39,389 nt of DNA from Clostridiales bacterium (GTDB lineage Bacteria; Bacillota; Clostridia; Christensenellales; Aristaeellaceae): the NCBI GenBank assembly GCA_004556545.1, contig SFGO01000011.1, positions 1 to 39,389 on the forward strand. The letters are read 5' to 3'. Of this stretch, positions 6,140 to 14,858 are shown in pieces. The notes under the pieces were generated by a model. That model ran no database searches, was not told the DNA's origin, and saw only the letters and a list, made by a program, of their open reading frames with translations. Positions within the stretch are counted from its first letter, which is position 1, and each line of letters starts with the position of its first letter. Position numbers and translations under genes: made by a program.

Positions 6140-8539
6140 ATGTCTGGCACAAAGGGAGACGCTCTTTTCAAGATGGACGTATACGATGTAAAGGATCGGC
6201 CCGTCCATTTTCATGACCATGCGGAATTGCTGTACGTTATGGAGGGCAGCTTGCGGCTGACGGACGGAGAGCAGCGCACGGAGATGCGTGCGGAGGACGT
6301 ATGCATCATTAACGCCATGCAGCCGCATGCAGTAAGCCATATCAACCGTGCGTTGGTGTGCGTCTTGTCGCTGGATCCGGCGCTGTTTGCAAATTACAGC
6401 AGCCATCCGCTGTTTTGGTGCAATTCCGTGAAGGATGGGGATCATGCCTATGACGAGCTGCGCCGGATGCTGCAGCAGCTGCTGCTGGAGCATATCAGCC
6501 ACCAGCCGGATCAGAATTTGCAGCGTAATGGGCTGATGTATATGCTGCTGCATTTTCTGGTATCTCATTTCATGGTGGATAAGGTGGCATCCGCGCCCCA
6601 GAGCCGGGAGGAAAAAAGCGCCGAGCGGATTGCCAAGATAACCGCCTATCTATCCCGGCATTATGCGGAGCCGCTGAGCTTGCAGGAGATGGCGGATCAT
6701 TTTTATCTGTCAAAAGCATATCTGTCCAAGTATTTCAAAAAGAAATTCCAGATGAATTTTATGGAATACCTGAACCAGCTGCGTCTGCGGCATGCCACGG
6801 AGGAATTGCTGTACACGGATAAACCCGTCACCCGAGTGGCGCTGGATAATGGCTTTGCCAGCAGCGCAGCGTTCAACAAGCTGTTTCAAGAGGCCAATGG
6901 TATGCCGCCCAGCGTATACCGCCGCGAAAAGTGCGCGGGACCCCAGACGCGGCAAGTGCAGCAGCAGGAGGACGCTGCAGTACGCCGCCGCCTGATGGAG
7001 CACTTCCAGCTGGAGAGGCGGCAGGAAATCGGCTCTGCCAGCGAACGCAGACTCATAGCCGCCAGTACAGCACAGGCGGCGCCGTATAAGCCGTTGTGGA
7101 ACCGAATGATGAACCTTGGCGCAGCCAAGCTGCTTCTGCAAAGCGACGTGCTGGATATTCTGGCCATGTCCAAGCGGGAACTGGGATTCGAATATGTGCG
7201 CATCTGGAGTCTGTTCTCCCCCGAATTGCGCATGGTGCGTCATGAAACGGATCTTCCCTACAACTTCGGTGTGCTGGATACGGTGATCGATTCGCTGCTT
7301 CAGTTGGGTCTTCGGCCTTTTCTGGAGCTGGGGGAACTGCCGGATCGCATTTTGACCGGCACGTCGACGGCAATTCGACCCTCGCAAAACGTAACGCAGT
7401 TTCGCTGCTATGACGAATTTCTGGCACTGCTGGAAGGAATGATCGCGCATCTGGTATCTCACTACGGCATGCATGAGGTAGAACAGTGGATCTTTGAGCT
7501 GTGGGACGATCATCGGGTTGAGGTATACGCTGATAAGCGTCCCTATCAAATATTGTACAGGGACGTGGAGCGGATTCTGCACAATCATGCGCCGGGGGCG
7601 CTTTTGGGCGGCGCGGGAAATCGTATGGGCTGGCACCGGCAAAACACGGATACCAGCATCCGCCGCTGGATTGACGAGGGCATTTATCCCGCCTTTATTT
7701 CGTACAACTATTATCCATATGCTACAATCAATATCTCCTCCGAGGAATATACCAAGCTGAAAACGGATGACAACGATTTTCTGCAAACCCTGACGGAACT
7801 GCGGCGTACCATGGTGGAGCTGGGCTTTCCGCCGCGAAAGCTGTTTATGACCGACTGGAACAGCACGGTATCTCAACGCAATCCATTGAACGACAGCTGC
7901 TGGAAGGGCTGCTATATTTTGAAAAACTGCTTCGCCGTCCTGGATCAGCTGGATCTGCTGGCCTATTCCCAATTATCCGATATTCCGGGGGATTACAGCG
8001 ACGTGCCGGGCATTCTGGGCGGCATGGCCGGGCTGATCTCAAGGGACGGTATCCGCAAACCGGCGTATTATGCCTTTGCGTTCTTAAATAAACTTCAGCC
8101 GCTGCTGCTCAGCTGCAGCGAAAATGCTTTCGTTACTTGGGACGGAGGCTCGCGCTACAGTATGATTGTACACAACTACAAAGCGCGCAGTTACCTATAT
8201 TATTATAAGCGTCAGGATTCGCTTTCCCTGGACGAACTGTACCAGTATTTTGAAAATATGGATAATCTTCGGCTGGATGTCGAGCTGACAGGACTGGAGA
8301 ATGGCGTTTATGTACTGCGGCGCTCTCGCATGAGCCGCAAATACGGAAGCGTTTTGGATGAGTGGCAGCAGATGGAGTGCTTTACCAGCCTTCGCCGGGA
8401 GGATATCCGTTATTTGCAGGATATTTGTACGCCTCACGTGACGATTGCCACCTATCAGGTGACAGACGGCAAGCTGGTGCTGCCGAATGATTTGCAGCCG
8501 CTGGAAATGGTTCTTTTGGAACTGACAAAGGAAGAATAA
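6140..8539 (+). CDS. AraC family regulator with C-terminal GH39-like domain
   Basis: A 799-aa cytoplasmic protein with three parts: a cupin-like AraC sensing domain (about 1-135, including PVHFHDHAELLYVMEG), a double helix-turn-helix AraC domain (about 155-262, LSLQEMADHFYLSKAYLSKY and ALDNGFASSAAFNKLF), and a long C-terminal region (about 310-690) resembling a GH39 beta-xylosidase barrel. Active GH39 proteins carry the acid/base Glu in a WNE motif and the nucleophile in a TEW-type motif. Here the same places read FELWDDH (D456-D457) and MTDWNS (D572), so both glutamates appear replaced. I infer a sugar-sensing pseudo-enzyme. Start: ATG 6140 has GGGAGG nine bases upstream; a TTG at 6134 is too close to it. 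It probably controls the operon that starts at 8709. Confidence 0.88.
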   Translation: MSGTKGDALFKMDVYDVKDRPVHFHDHAELLYVMEGSLRLTDGEQRTEMRAEDVCIINAMQPHAVSHINRALVCVLSLDPALFANYSSHPLFWCNSVKDGDHAYDELRRMLQQLLLEHISHQPDQNLQRNGLMYMLLHFLVSHFMVDKVASAPQSREEKSAERIAKITAYLSRHYAEPLSLQEMADHFYLSKAYLSKYFKKKFQMNFMEYLNQLRLRHATEELLYTDKPVTRVALDNGFASSAAFNKLFQEANGMPPSVYRREKCAGPQTRQVQQQEDAAVRRRLMEHFQLERRQEIGSASERRLIAASTAQAAPYKPLWNRMMNLGAAKLLLQSDVLDILAMSKRELGFEYVRIWSLFSPELRMVRHETDLPYNFGVLDTVIDSLLQLGLRPFLELGELPDRILTGTSTAIRPSQNVTQFRCYDEFLALLEGMIAHLVSHYGMHEVEQWIFELWDDHRVEVYADKRPYQILYRDVERILHNHAPGALLGGAGNRMGWHRQNTDTSIRRWIDEGIYPAFISYNYYPYATINISSEEYTKLKTDDNDFLQTLTELRRTMVELGFPPRKLFMTDWNSTVSQRNPLNDSCWKGCYILKNCFAVLDQLDLLAYSQLSDIPGDYSDVPGILGGMAGLISRDGIRKPAYYAFAFLNKLQPLLLSCSENAFVTWDGGSRYSMIVHNYKARSYLYYYKRQDSLSLDELYQYFENMDNLRLDVELTGLENGVYVLRRSRMSRKYGSVLDEWQQMECFTSLRREDIRYLQDICTPHVTIATYQVTDGKLVLPNDLQPLEMVLLELTKEE

Positions 8540-8582
8540 AAAACAGGACAAAATTTAGCCTATTATTGTTGCTCTGTTTTTT
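8538..8582 (+). terminator. AT-rich stem-loop just after the AraC-GH39 stop
   Basis: AAAAAACAG (8538-8546) pairs with CTGTTTTTT (8574-8582) across a 27-base loop. It may work as a weak terminator in either direction. Confidence 0.35.
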
Positions 8583-8625
8583 GTAAAAAACGTGCAGGCA
8601 ATAATTGGGATAAGAAAAATACGCT

Positions 8626-8660
8626 AAACTGGCCTTTTTTCGAAAAGCCAGTTTCTTTTT
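8626..8660 (+). terminator. intrinsic terminator between AraC-GH39 gene and the nine-gene operon
   Basis: Perfect 8-bp stem AAACTGGC (8626-8633) / GCCAGTTT (8647-8654) with a 13-base loop, followed by CTTTTT. It separates the regulator from the operon or attenuates read-through. Between it and the start at 8709 only a TATACT at 8668-8673 without a good -35 box is seen, which would fit an activator-dependent promoter. Confidence 0.7.
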
Positions 8661-8708
8661 GGCTGTTTATACTATAGCCATGATTTCACAACAGGAGGCC
8701 TGAAAAGA

Positions 8709-9818
8709 ATGGATAAGATCAGAATTGGGATAATCGGCTGCGGCGGCATCGCCAATCAAAAGCATTTTCCGGCGCTGAAAGCGTATTCCGAAGAATGCGA
8801 GATGGTCGCTTTCTGCGATATTATCGAAGAACGCGCCCAAAAAGCCTGTGAGCAGTACGGCGCTCCGGGGGCAAAATACTATACGGATTACAAGGAAATG
8901 CTGAAGGATGAGAGCATTGATACCGTACATGTGCTGACCCCCAATGTGTCCCATAGTCCTATCACCGTGGCTGCCTTTGAAGCAGGCAAAAACGTCATGT
9001 GCGAAAAACCTATGGCTCATACCACCGAAGCGGCTCAGGCCATGATGGAAGCCTGGAAAAAGAGCGGCAAGAAATTTACCGTGGGCTATCAAAACCGTTT
9101 CCGCGCGGACAGTCAATGCCTGCACGAGGCCTGTGCCGCCGTGGATCTGGGTGATATCTATTTTGCCAAGGCTCATGCTATCCGCCGCCGCGCAGTACCG
9201 ACTTGGGGCGTGTTTCCGGATAAGAGCAAGCAGGGCGGCGGCCCGCTGATTGATATCGGAACCCATGCGCTGGATTTGACCCTGTGGTGCATGGACAATT
9301 ATGAGGTAGAAAGCATCACCGGTAGTGTATTTGAAAAGCTGGGTCACTCCAAGCTGGCCGCTCAGGATAATATGTTCGGGCCTTGGGATACCGATACCTT
9401 TGAAGTGGAGGATTCCGCTTTCGGCTATATCAAAATGAAAAACGGCGCTACCATTTTTTTGGAGAGTGCCTGGGCCATCAACATGAAGGACAGCCGCGAG
9501 GCCGCCTGCACCCTGTGCGGCACCAAGGCCGGTGCGGAGCAGCTGGGCGGAATGAGCAAGGACGGCGGCTATGAGCTGGTCATCAACGAAACCACCCACG
9601 GCAAGTTAACGGAAAAGCACTTGTCCAAGGGCGGCGCCATCGCCTTCTTTACCGGCGGGCATGACGGACCCGAGTTTGCCGAGGCAAAGCAGTGGCTCAA
9701 GGCTCTGCGCGGCGAGGGCGAGCCTCTGGTAAAACCGGAACAGGCTTTCACCGTGACCATGATTTTGGATCATATCTATAAGGCCGCCACCACCGGCAAA
9801 ACCATCTATTTTGACTAA
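8709..9818 (+). CDS. Gfo/Idh/MocA family oxidoreductase (candidate glycoside 3-dehydrogenase)
   Basis: A 369-aa NAD(P)-dependent oxidoreductase. The N-terminal Rossmann motif is IGIIGCGGIANQ. CEKP places the catalytic-type Lys at K100, and GGGPLIDIGTHALDL supplies D182 and H186 of the usual substrate site. AGGAGG precedes the ATG. It is followed after 11 bases by a TIM-barrel gene and then a DUF6379 gene. That set matches the DgpA/DgpC/DgpB grouping of C-glycoside cleavage systems, in which the oxidoreductase makes a 3-oxo-glycoside. Family is certain. The C3-oxidation role is inferred from the neighbours. Confidence 0.9.
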   Translation: MDKIRIGIIGCGGIANQKHFPALKAYSEECEMVAFCDIIEERAQKACEQYGAPGAKYYTDYKEMLKDESIDTVHVLTPNVSHSPITVAAFEAGKNVMCEKPMAHTTEAAQAMMEAWKKSGKKFTVGYQNRFRADSQCLHEACAAVDLGDIYFAKAHAIRRRAVPTWGVFPDKSKQGGGPLIDIGTHALDLTLWCMDNYEVESITGSVFEKLGHSKLAAQDNMFGPWDTDTFEVEDSAFGYIKMKNGATIFLESAWAINMKDSREAACTLCGTKAGAEQLGGMSKDGGYELVINETTHGKLTEKHLSKGGAIAFFTGGHDGPEFAEAKQWLKALRGEGEPLVKPEQAFTVTMILDHIYKAATTGKTIYFD

Positions 9819-9829
9819 GGAGCAATGTC

Positions 9830-10711
9830 ATGAACCTCACTGAAATGAAAGGCCCCAAGCGGGGCGTAGCGCTGTACAGCTATTCCGGAGAATTCGGCGT
9901 TTCTATGAATCTTGAGGATTGCTTCGCCGATATGCGGGACATGGGTGCTGTTGGTGTGGAAATTCTCGCAAATAGTCATATTCCAACCTACCCCAATTTG
10001 GATGACGCTTGGGTGGAACATTGGTTTCAGCTGCTGGACAAATACGGAATTGTGCCCGCAGAGTATGGTCACTGGATCGACTCCCGCCTGTATGAGGGAC
10101 GGGAGCTGACCACCCAGGAAAGCTATGAAATGCTGGCTCGGGATATCAAAATAGCCCATCGTTTAGGCTTTACCGTCATGCGCACCAAGATGGGCGTAAT
10201 CGATGAGGTGAACACCCCCGTAACCAATTGGCGGGAGATCATCCATATGGCGTTGCCGCTGGCGGAGGAATACAACGTGCGCATGTGCCCGGAGCTGCAT
10301 ATGCCCACCGCCCTCAAAAGCCGCTATGTAGACGATTATGTAGATTTTATCGAAAAAGAAAACACTCGGTATTTTGGCTTCAACGTGGATTTCGGCACCT
10401 TCCAGGATAAGTTTGACAGCGATTTCCGCCTGCCCGGCATGCCGGAGGACGGCGGCCCCGCCTCCCGGCCGGAGGATATTATTCCCATTCTGAAGTATGT
10501 GTACTGCTGTCATGCCAAGTTCAATCATATGGATGAAAACTTTGAAGAAACCACCATTCCCTATGAAAAGGTGATTCGCATTCTTCAGGAGCATCAGTGG
10601 GACGGTTATCTGCTGAGCGAATACGAAGGCGCGCACAAAAATGAGCACGGCTATGTAAGCGATCAGCTTCGCAGGCATCACATTCTGATGAAGCGCATTA
10701 TTGGCGCATAG
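9830..10711 (+). CDS. sugar phosphate isomerase/epimerase-like TIM barrel, candidate C-deglycosidase alpha subunit
   Basis: A 293-aa protein of the xylose-isomerase-like TIM-barrel superfamily. Likely metal ligands are E155 (CPELHMP), D187 (FNVDFG), H228 (CCHAKFNH) and E264 (LLSEYEG), which have the spacing seen in this fold. An AAGGAG lies before the ATG. In the puerarin-type systems the catalytic alpha subunit (DgpC) has this fold and is encoded beside a small DUF6379 beta subunit, as here (10-base gap). The pair would cleave the bond to the aglycone of a 3-oxo-glycoside. A plain sugar isomerase or inosose dehydratase role is the alternative. Confidence 0.85.
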   Translation: MNLTEMKGPKRGVALYSYSGEFGVSMNLEDCFADMRDMGAVGVEILANSHIPTYPNLDDAWVEHWFQLLDKYGIVPAEYGHWIDSRLYEGRELTTQESYEMLARDIKIAHRLGFTVMRTKMGVIDEVNTPVTNWREIIHMALPLAEEYNVRMCPELHMPTALKSRYVDDYVDFIEKENTRYFGFNVDFGTFQDKFDSDFRLPGMPEDGGPASRPEDIIPILKYVYCCHAKFNHMDENFEETTIPYEKVIRILQEHQWDGYLLSEYEGAHKNEHGYVSDQLRRHHILMKRIIGA

Positions 10712-10721
10712 GAGGCACACC

Positions 10722-11168
10722 ATGCTAGACATGCAGTTGATTCAGACCCGCGGTTTCCGCAACACGGTGCAGAATGGTCAGGTGGTGGGTTTTCAGTTCA
10801 ATGTACGCCTGACGTATTACCGTGGCATTTTCCTGTCCCAGCTGCGGCCCCAAAAGGTGGTCGTGGACGGAGAGGTTTTTCCCCGTGAAAGCGTGATTTG
10901 GGAGTTTGACGGCAAAGAATACACCTTCGCCCAGATGCGCAGGGAGGGCAATGTGCATTGGTGTCCGGAAACGCCCGCAATTTTGAAAATCCGCAAACCG
11001 GGCGGGCTCAGCCAAGGCTATCATGAGATCACCACCGGTTACCGTTTTTCTTCTTCCTATATTCCGCCGGTGCTGCAGCGTACCATCGACACGGACGAAC
11101 CGGATCCCATTTACGAAATTCTGGGTTTCGGTCAGCAGCACGATACCCGCAGGCTTCTGCTGGTGTAA
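10722..11168 (+). CDS. DUF6379 protein, candidate C-glycoside deglycosidase beta subunit
   Basis: A small soluble protein of 148 aa with no membrane segment. The stretches TRGFRNTVQNG, YYRGIFLSQLR, VDGEVFPRE and the closing PGGLSQGYHEI match what I know of the DUF6379 family, the beta subunits of C-glycoside deglycosidases. It follows its presumed alpha subunit after ten bases. The start at 10722 has AGGAGG six bases upstream. The beta subunit is known to complete the active complex. Identity of the natural substrate cannot be told from the sequence. Confidence 0.82.
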   Translation: MLDMQLIQTRGFRNTVQNGQVVGFQFNVRLTYYRGIFLSQLRPQKVVVDGEVFPRESVIWEFDGKEYTFAQMRREGNVHWCPETPAILKIRKPGGLSQGYHEITTGYRFSSSYIPPVLQRTIDTDEPDPIYEILGFGQQHDTRRLLLV

Positions 11169-11173
11169 CGCGG

Positions 11174-11204
11174 ACTCCTCTCATGGAAGGTAGATGAAAG
11201 GAGT
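11174..11204 (+). promoter_or_regulatory. stem-loop covering the ribosome-binding site of the ATPase gene
   Basis: ACTCCT-C-TCAT (11174-11184) pairs with ATGA-A-AGGAGT (11194-11204), ten pairs with one mismatch and a nine-base loop. The right arm contains the AAGGAG that serves the ATG at 11211, so translation of the importer could be held back relative to the enzymes. Confidence 0.5.
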
Positions 11205-11210
11205 TTTGTT

Positions 11211-12692
11211 ATGGCAAACGAGCTGGTTTTACGCGGCGTCAGCAAATCCTTCGGCGGTGTGCAGGCGCTGAAAAACGTAACCCTGGGGTTTAACGCCGGG
11301 GAGGTACATGGGATTATTGGGGAAAACGGCGCGGGAAAATCTACCTTTATCAACATTCTTTCCGGCGCACTGACCCCTACGGAGGGTGAAATCGAATTCT
11401 GGGGCAAGACCTACCCCAGATTCACACCCAATCAGGCCATTCGCCTGGGTATCGCCACTGTCCATCAGGAACTGACTCAGTTTGATGCCATGACCGTGGC
11501 GGATAACATCCTGATGTCCGACTATGTAGGCCGAAGCGGGTTTTACGATCGCAAGGCTCAATGGGAACGTGTGGAGCAGCTGCTGGCCGACTTTCAGCTG
11601 GATATCCGTCCGGACGATCTAATCGGCAGTCTCTCCACCGCCAACAGGGAAATTGTGGAGATTGCCAAAGCGCTGAATCTGGATGCCAAGGTGATTATCC
11701 TGGACGAACCCACCGCCGCCATGACTGTAAGCGAACAGAAAAAGCTGTTTGGCATCATACATCGGCTGAAGGAAAAGGGAATGACCATTATTTACATTTC
11801 TCATTTGCTTCAGGAAGTGGAGGAACTGTGCGACCGGGTCAGCGTACTGCGCGATGGAAACTACGTGGGCACGTATCCCGCCAGCGAGCTGACCATCAAT
11901 CGTATGATTTCTCTGATGGTGGATCGAGACTTGGGCAGCATTTATCTGGATAAGGAGCCTTGTTCCGACGAGGTAGTGCTCAAGGTGAAACATCTGACCG
12001 GCAACGGCGTAAAGGATATTTCCTTTGAGCTACATCGCGGAGAGATTCTGGGGCTGGCCGGCTTGGCGGGTGCGGGGCGCACGGAACTGGCGCAGGTGCT
12101 TTACGGCGCTGCACGCAGGCAAAGCGGCCGCGTTTCGCTCTATGGCCGCGACATCGACACTCGCAGCACCTGTCAGGCCATCGCTCAGGGCATCGGTTTG
12201 GTGCCTGAGGATCGCAAAACCCAGGGCGTTTTTCTGGAAAAGCCCATTGAATGGAACATTACGCTGGTCAATATACGGCAGTATTGCAGGAGTATATTCC
12301 GAAGCAAGGGCAAAGAGCGTAAGGCAGCGGAAGCCTATCGGGAACGGCTGCGCATCAAAACGCCCAATCTGCATCTGCCGGCGGGCTCGCTGTCCGGCGG
12401 CAACCAGCAAAAGGTAGCCATTGCGAAAATGCTCTCCGGCAATCCTGATATCCTCATTTTTGACGAGCCCACCAAGGGCGTGGACATAGGCGCGAAGAAA
12501 GAAATCTATCAGCTGATGCTGGATCTGACCCGGCAGGGCAAATCCATTCTGATGATTTCTTCCGATATGGGCGAACTGCTGGGGGTGTCCGAGCGCATTC
12601 TGGTACTGCATGAAGGAAAGATCGCAGGCGAGGTTCTCAAACAGGACGCCACCCAAAGCCGCATTTTGGAACTGGCTTCCGGCCTTGGCTGA
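11211..12692 (+). CDS. sugar ABC importer ATPase with two ABC domains (RbsA/MglA-like)
   Basis: A 493-aa cytoplasmic ATPase. The first domain has Walker A GENGAGKST, a degenerate signature STANREIVEIAK and Walker B VIILDEPTAAMT. The second domain has an altered Walker A GLAGAGRTE, signature LSGGNQQKVAIAK and Walker B ILIFDEPTKGVDIG. This asymmetry is normal for the CUT2 family, which carries monosaccharides or small glycosides. It is followed by its permease (18-base gap) and binding protein, forming a complete importer between the two enzyme groups of the operon. Confidence 0.96.
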   Translation: MANELVLRGVSKSFGGVQALKNVTLGFNAGEVHGIIGENGAGKSTFINILSGALTPTEGEIEFWGKTYPRFTPNQAIRLGIATVHQELTQFDAMTVADNILMSDYVGRSGFYDRKAQWERVEQLLADFQLDIRPDDLIGSLSTANREIVEIAKALNLDAKVIILDEPTAAMTVSEQKKLFGIIHRLKEKGMTIIYISHLLQEVEELCDRVSVLRDGNYVGTYPASELTINRMISLMVDRDLGSIYLDKEPCSDEVVLKVKHLTGNGVKDISFELHRGEILGLAGLAGAGRTELAQVLYGAARRQSGRVSLYGRDIDTRSTCQAIAQGIGLVPEDRKTQGVFLEKPIEWNITLVNIRQYCRSIFRSKGKERKAAEAYRERLRIKTPNLHLPAGSLSGGNQQKVAIAKMLSGNPDILIFDEPTKGVDIGAKKEIYQLMLDLTRQGKSILMISSDMGELLGVSERILVLHEGKIAGEVLKQDATQSRILELASGLG

Positions 12693-12710
12693 TACGAAGG
12701 AGCGAATACC

Positions 12711-13688
12711 ATGAATCAAGCAAAGAAAAAGACATTTAGCATTCAGGATTATGCCCTGCTGATTCTGCTGGTGATCCTGATTGTGGGCTTCGGCCTGATG
12801 TCGCCCAACTTCCTTAAGCTGGGCAATATCCGCAACATTCTGCTGCAAAACGCGCATGTGGCCGTCGGCTGCATGGCTGTAGCCATCCTGATGATCAGCG
12901 GCGGCGCAGATCTGTCCGTGGGCAACGAAATTGCGCTGGGCTCTGTAGTGGGCGCCATTCTGATGCAGAATTACAATGCCCCTGTGTGGGCAGCGATCGT
13001 GGCCATGATTGCGGTCTGTTCGCTGTGCTCCACCTTCAACATGCTCATGACCCAGGTACTCAAGGGAAATACCATGATCGTAACCCTGGCAACCATGACC
13101 ATTTATTCCGGCATCGCCTATATTATCAGCGGCGCTAAAAACTTCCACAACCTGCCCCGCAGCTTCATGTTCATCGGCCAAGGGCGGGTGCTGGGAAACA
13201 TTCCGCTGAACATCATCATCGCGGCCGTGCTGTTTGTGCTGGTGGCCATCGGCCTGAGCAAGACCTATATGGGGAAAAAGCTCTACGCCGTTGGCGACAG
13301 CGCCGAGGCGGCCCGGCTGGCGGGCATCAACGTGAAAGCTACACAGCTGGCCGCGTTTGCGGTCGCCGGGATGCTTGTGGGCGTATGCTGCGTTATGCTT
13401 ACCGCCCGTGCCGGAAACGCTACCGCCACCACGGGCAGCGGAATTGAGTTTACGGGCATTACCGCCTGCGTACTGGGCGGCATCCCCCTGAAGGGCGGTT
13501 CCGGCAAGCTGTGGAAGGTGATTATCGCCGCTTACATTCTGGACATTCTTTCTAACGGCATGCAGCTCATCGGCATGAGCGCCTATGCACAATACATTGC
13601 CAAAGGCGTAGTCATGCTTCTGTCCATCGGTATGAGCAATTACAACCTGGCGGAATTGCTCCGCGGACAGAAAAAACAGGCGGCGTAA
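12711..13688 (+). CDS. sugar ABC importer permease (RbsC-like)
   Basis: A 325-aa multi-spanning membrane protein. ISGGADLSVGNEIALG and the later GGIPLKGGSG segment are typical of CUT2 permeases. Many hydrophobic segments run through the whole length. It has a GGAG Shine-Dalgarno before ATG 12711 and lies between the ATPase and binding-protein genes. It probably works as a homodimer with the ATPase encoded upstream. Confidence 0.95.
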   Translation: MNQAKKKTFSIQDYALLILLVILIVGFGLMSPNFLKLGNIRNILLQNAHVAVGCMAVAILMISGGADLSVGNEIALGSVVGAILMQNYNAPVWAAIVAMIAVCSLCSTFNMLMTQVLKGNTMIVTLATMTIYSGIAYIISGAKNFHNLPRSFMFIGQGRVLGNIPLNIIIAAVLFVLVAIGLSKTYMGKKLYAVGDSAEAARLAGINVKATQLAAFAVAGMLVGVCCVMLTARAGNATATTGSGIEFTGITACVLGGIPLKGGSGKLWKVIIAAYILDILSNGMQLIGMSAYAQYIAKGVVMLLSIGMSNYNLAELLRGQKKQAA

Positions 13689-13728
13689 TTCGAGCATATG
13701 CGCCGCAGCAAAAGCAAATGGAGCGTAA

Positions 13729-13744
13729 CCCCGCAGACACGGGG
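13729..13744 (+). promoter_or_regulatory. small stem-loop before binding-protein gene
   Basis: CCCCG (13729-13733) and CGGGG (13740-13744) form a short GC-rich hairpin in the 84-base gap between permease and binding-protein genes. It may affect mRNA stability. Confidence 0.35.
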
Positions 13745-13772
13745 CGCAAATAAAAAGAAAAGAGGTCTTTTC

Positions 13773-14792
13773 ATGAAAAAGGTATTAGCACTGGTTCTTG
13801 CCGCTATGATGCTTCTGGTCTCCGCAGCCGCTCTGGCCGAGGAAGAGCTGATCCTGACCGTAGAACCTGCCGGCACAAAGGGCGATCAGATCAACAAGGT
13901 TGCGTATATCCCCATGTCCATCACCAGCGATTACTTCCTGGCCATGAGCGAGCTGTTCACCAAAATGTTTGCCGAAGCGGGCTTTGAAACGGAGTACACC
14001 TCTCCCGACTTTGATTCCATCCGGCAGCAGGAAATCTTTGAAAACTATGTGACCCAAGGCTATGACTGCATCGTAGTGTTCCCCATCAACGCCGCTTCTC
14101 TCAGCAGCGCTGTGGAGCAGGCTCGTGCGCAGGGCGTGAAGGTAGTCTGCCAGGTGAACATGACCGATGAGTGCGACGGCTGGGTCGGCACCGATGCTTC
14201 CGAACTGGGCCAGGGCGCGGCTAAGCTGGCCGCCGACTGGGTAGAAAAAACCTTCCCCAATGCTGCGGACGGTTCCATCGCCTGCGCTATTCTGGAGGTG
14301 CGCACCGATGACAACAACAACCAGCTGGCTGACGGCTGCCACAAGGTGAAGGAGCTGAGCTCCAAGCTGAACGTTGTTTCCACCATTTCCGTCCCGGAGG
14401 AAACGGAAGCTGCCGCGCAGCAGGCAATGGAAAACCTGTTCATTACCGATCCGGAAGTGCAGGTCATCATCGCTGTGACCGGCACCCTGGCCAAGGGCGC
14501 TAACGCATACCTGACCGCCATGGACAGCCCCGTGGCTGACCTGAGTCAAGTGGCCGTGTTCACCACCGGCAGCGACAACACTCTGTTTGAAAACGTTGCT
14601 GCTTCCCCCGAAAACACTGCCAGCGTGATCCGCGGCATCTCCTCTTACGCTCCCATGGCTGTGGGCGCACAGATCATGACCAATGTAGTGCTGAACCTGT
14701 CCAACGGCATTACCGGCGACGCTGTATTCCAGGCGGATCCCCAGTATCTGCTGACTCCTGAAAACATCGGCGCTTACATGGGCGCTCACTAA
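13773..14792 (+). CDS. sugar-binding protein of the RbsABC-type importer
   Basis: A 339-aa binding protein of the periplasmic-binding-protein type used with CUT2 importers. The signal peptide MKKVLALVLAAMMLLVSAA ends in ALA before EEEL, and has no cysteine, so no lipobox. The mature part shows KVAYIPMSITSDYF and the hinge segment YDCIVVFPINAASL typical of ribose/galactose-type binding proteins. Start 13773 is chosen because the signal peptide begins there and AAGAGG lies just upstream; an in-frame ATG at 13698 would add an implausible basic extension. Confidence 0.93.
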   Translation: MKKVLALVLAAMMLLVSAAALAEEELILTVEPAGTKGDQINKVAYIPMSITSDYFLAMSELFTKMFAEAGFETEYTSPDFDSIRQQEIFENYVTQGYDCIVVFPINAASLSSAVEQARAQGVKVVCQVNMTDECDGWVGTDASELGQGAAKLAADWVEKTFPNAADGSIACAILEVRTDDNNNQLADGCHKVKELSSKLNVVSTISVPEETEAAAQQAMENLFITDPEVQVIIAVTGTLAKGANAYLTAMDSPVADLSQVAVFTTGSDNTLFENVAASPENTASVIRGISSYAPMAVGAQIMTNVVLNLSNGITGDAVFQADPQYLLTPENIGAYMGAH

Positions 14793-14811
14793 GTTCGAAC
14801 CCAATCCAGCC

Positions 14812-14843
14812 GAGGGCGCCGTCACATGCGGCGCCCTCCTTTT
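14812..14843 (+). terminator. stem-loop with short T-run after binding-protein gene
   Basis: Perfect 9-bp stem GAGGGCGCC (14812-14820) / GGCGCCCTC (14830-14838) followed by CTTTT. It probably ends part of the transcripts, so the importer is made in excess over the three downstream enzymes. Confidence 0.7.
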
Positions 14844-14858
14844 GAAGGAGTGATTCTT

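Noticed and set aside
6710..7972. Minus-strand open frame opposite the AraC-GH39 gene
   Set aside because: Arginine- and glutamine-rich shadow of the plus-strand gene, without a start context.
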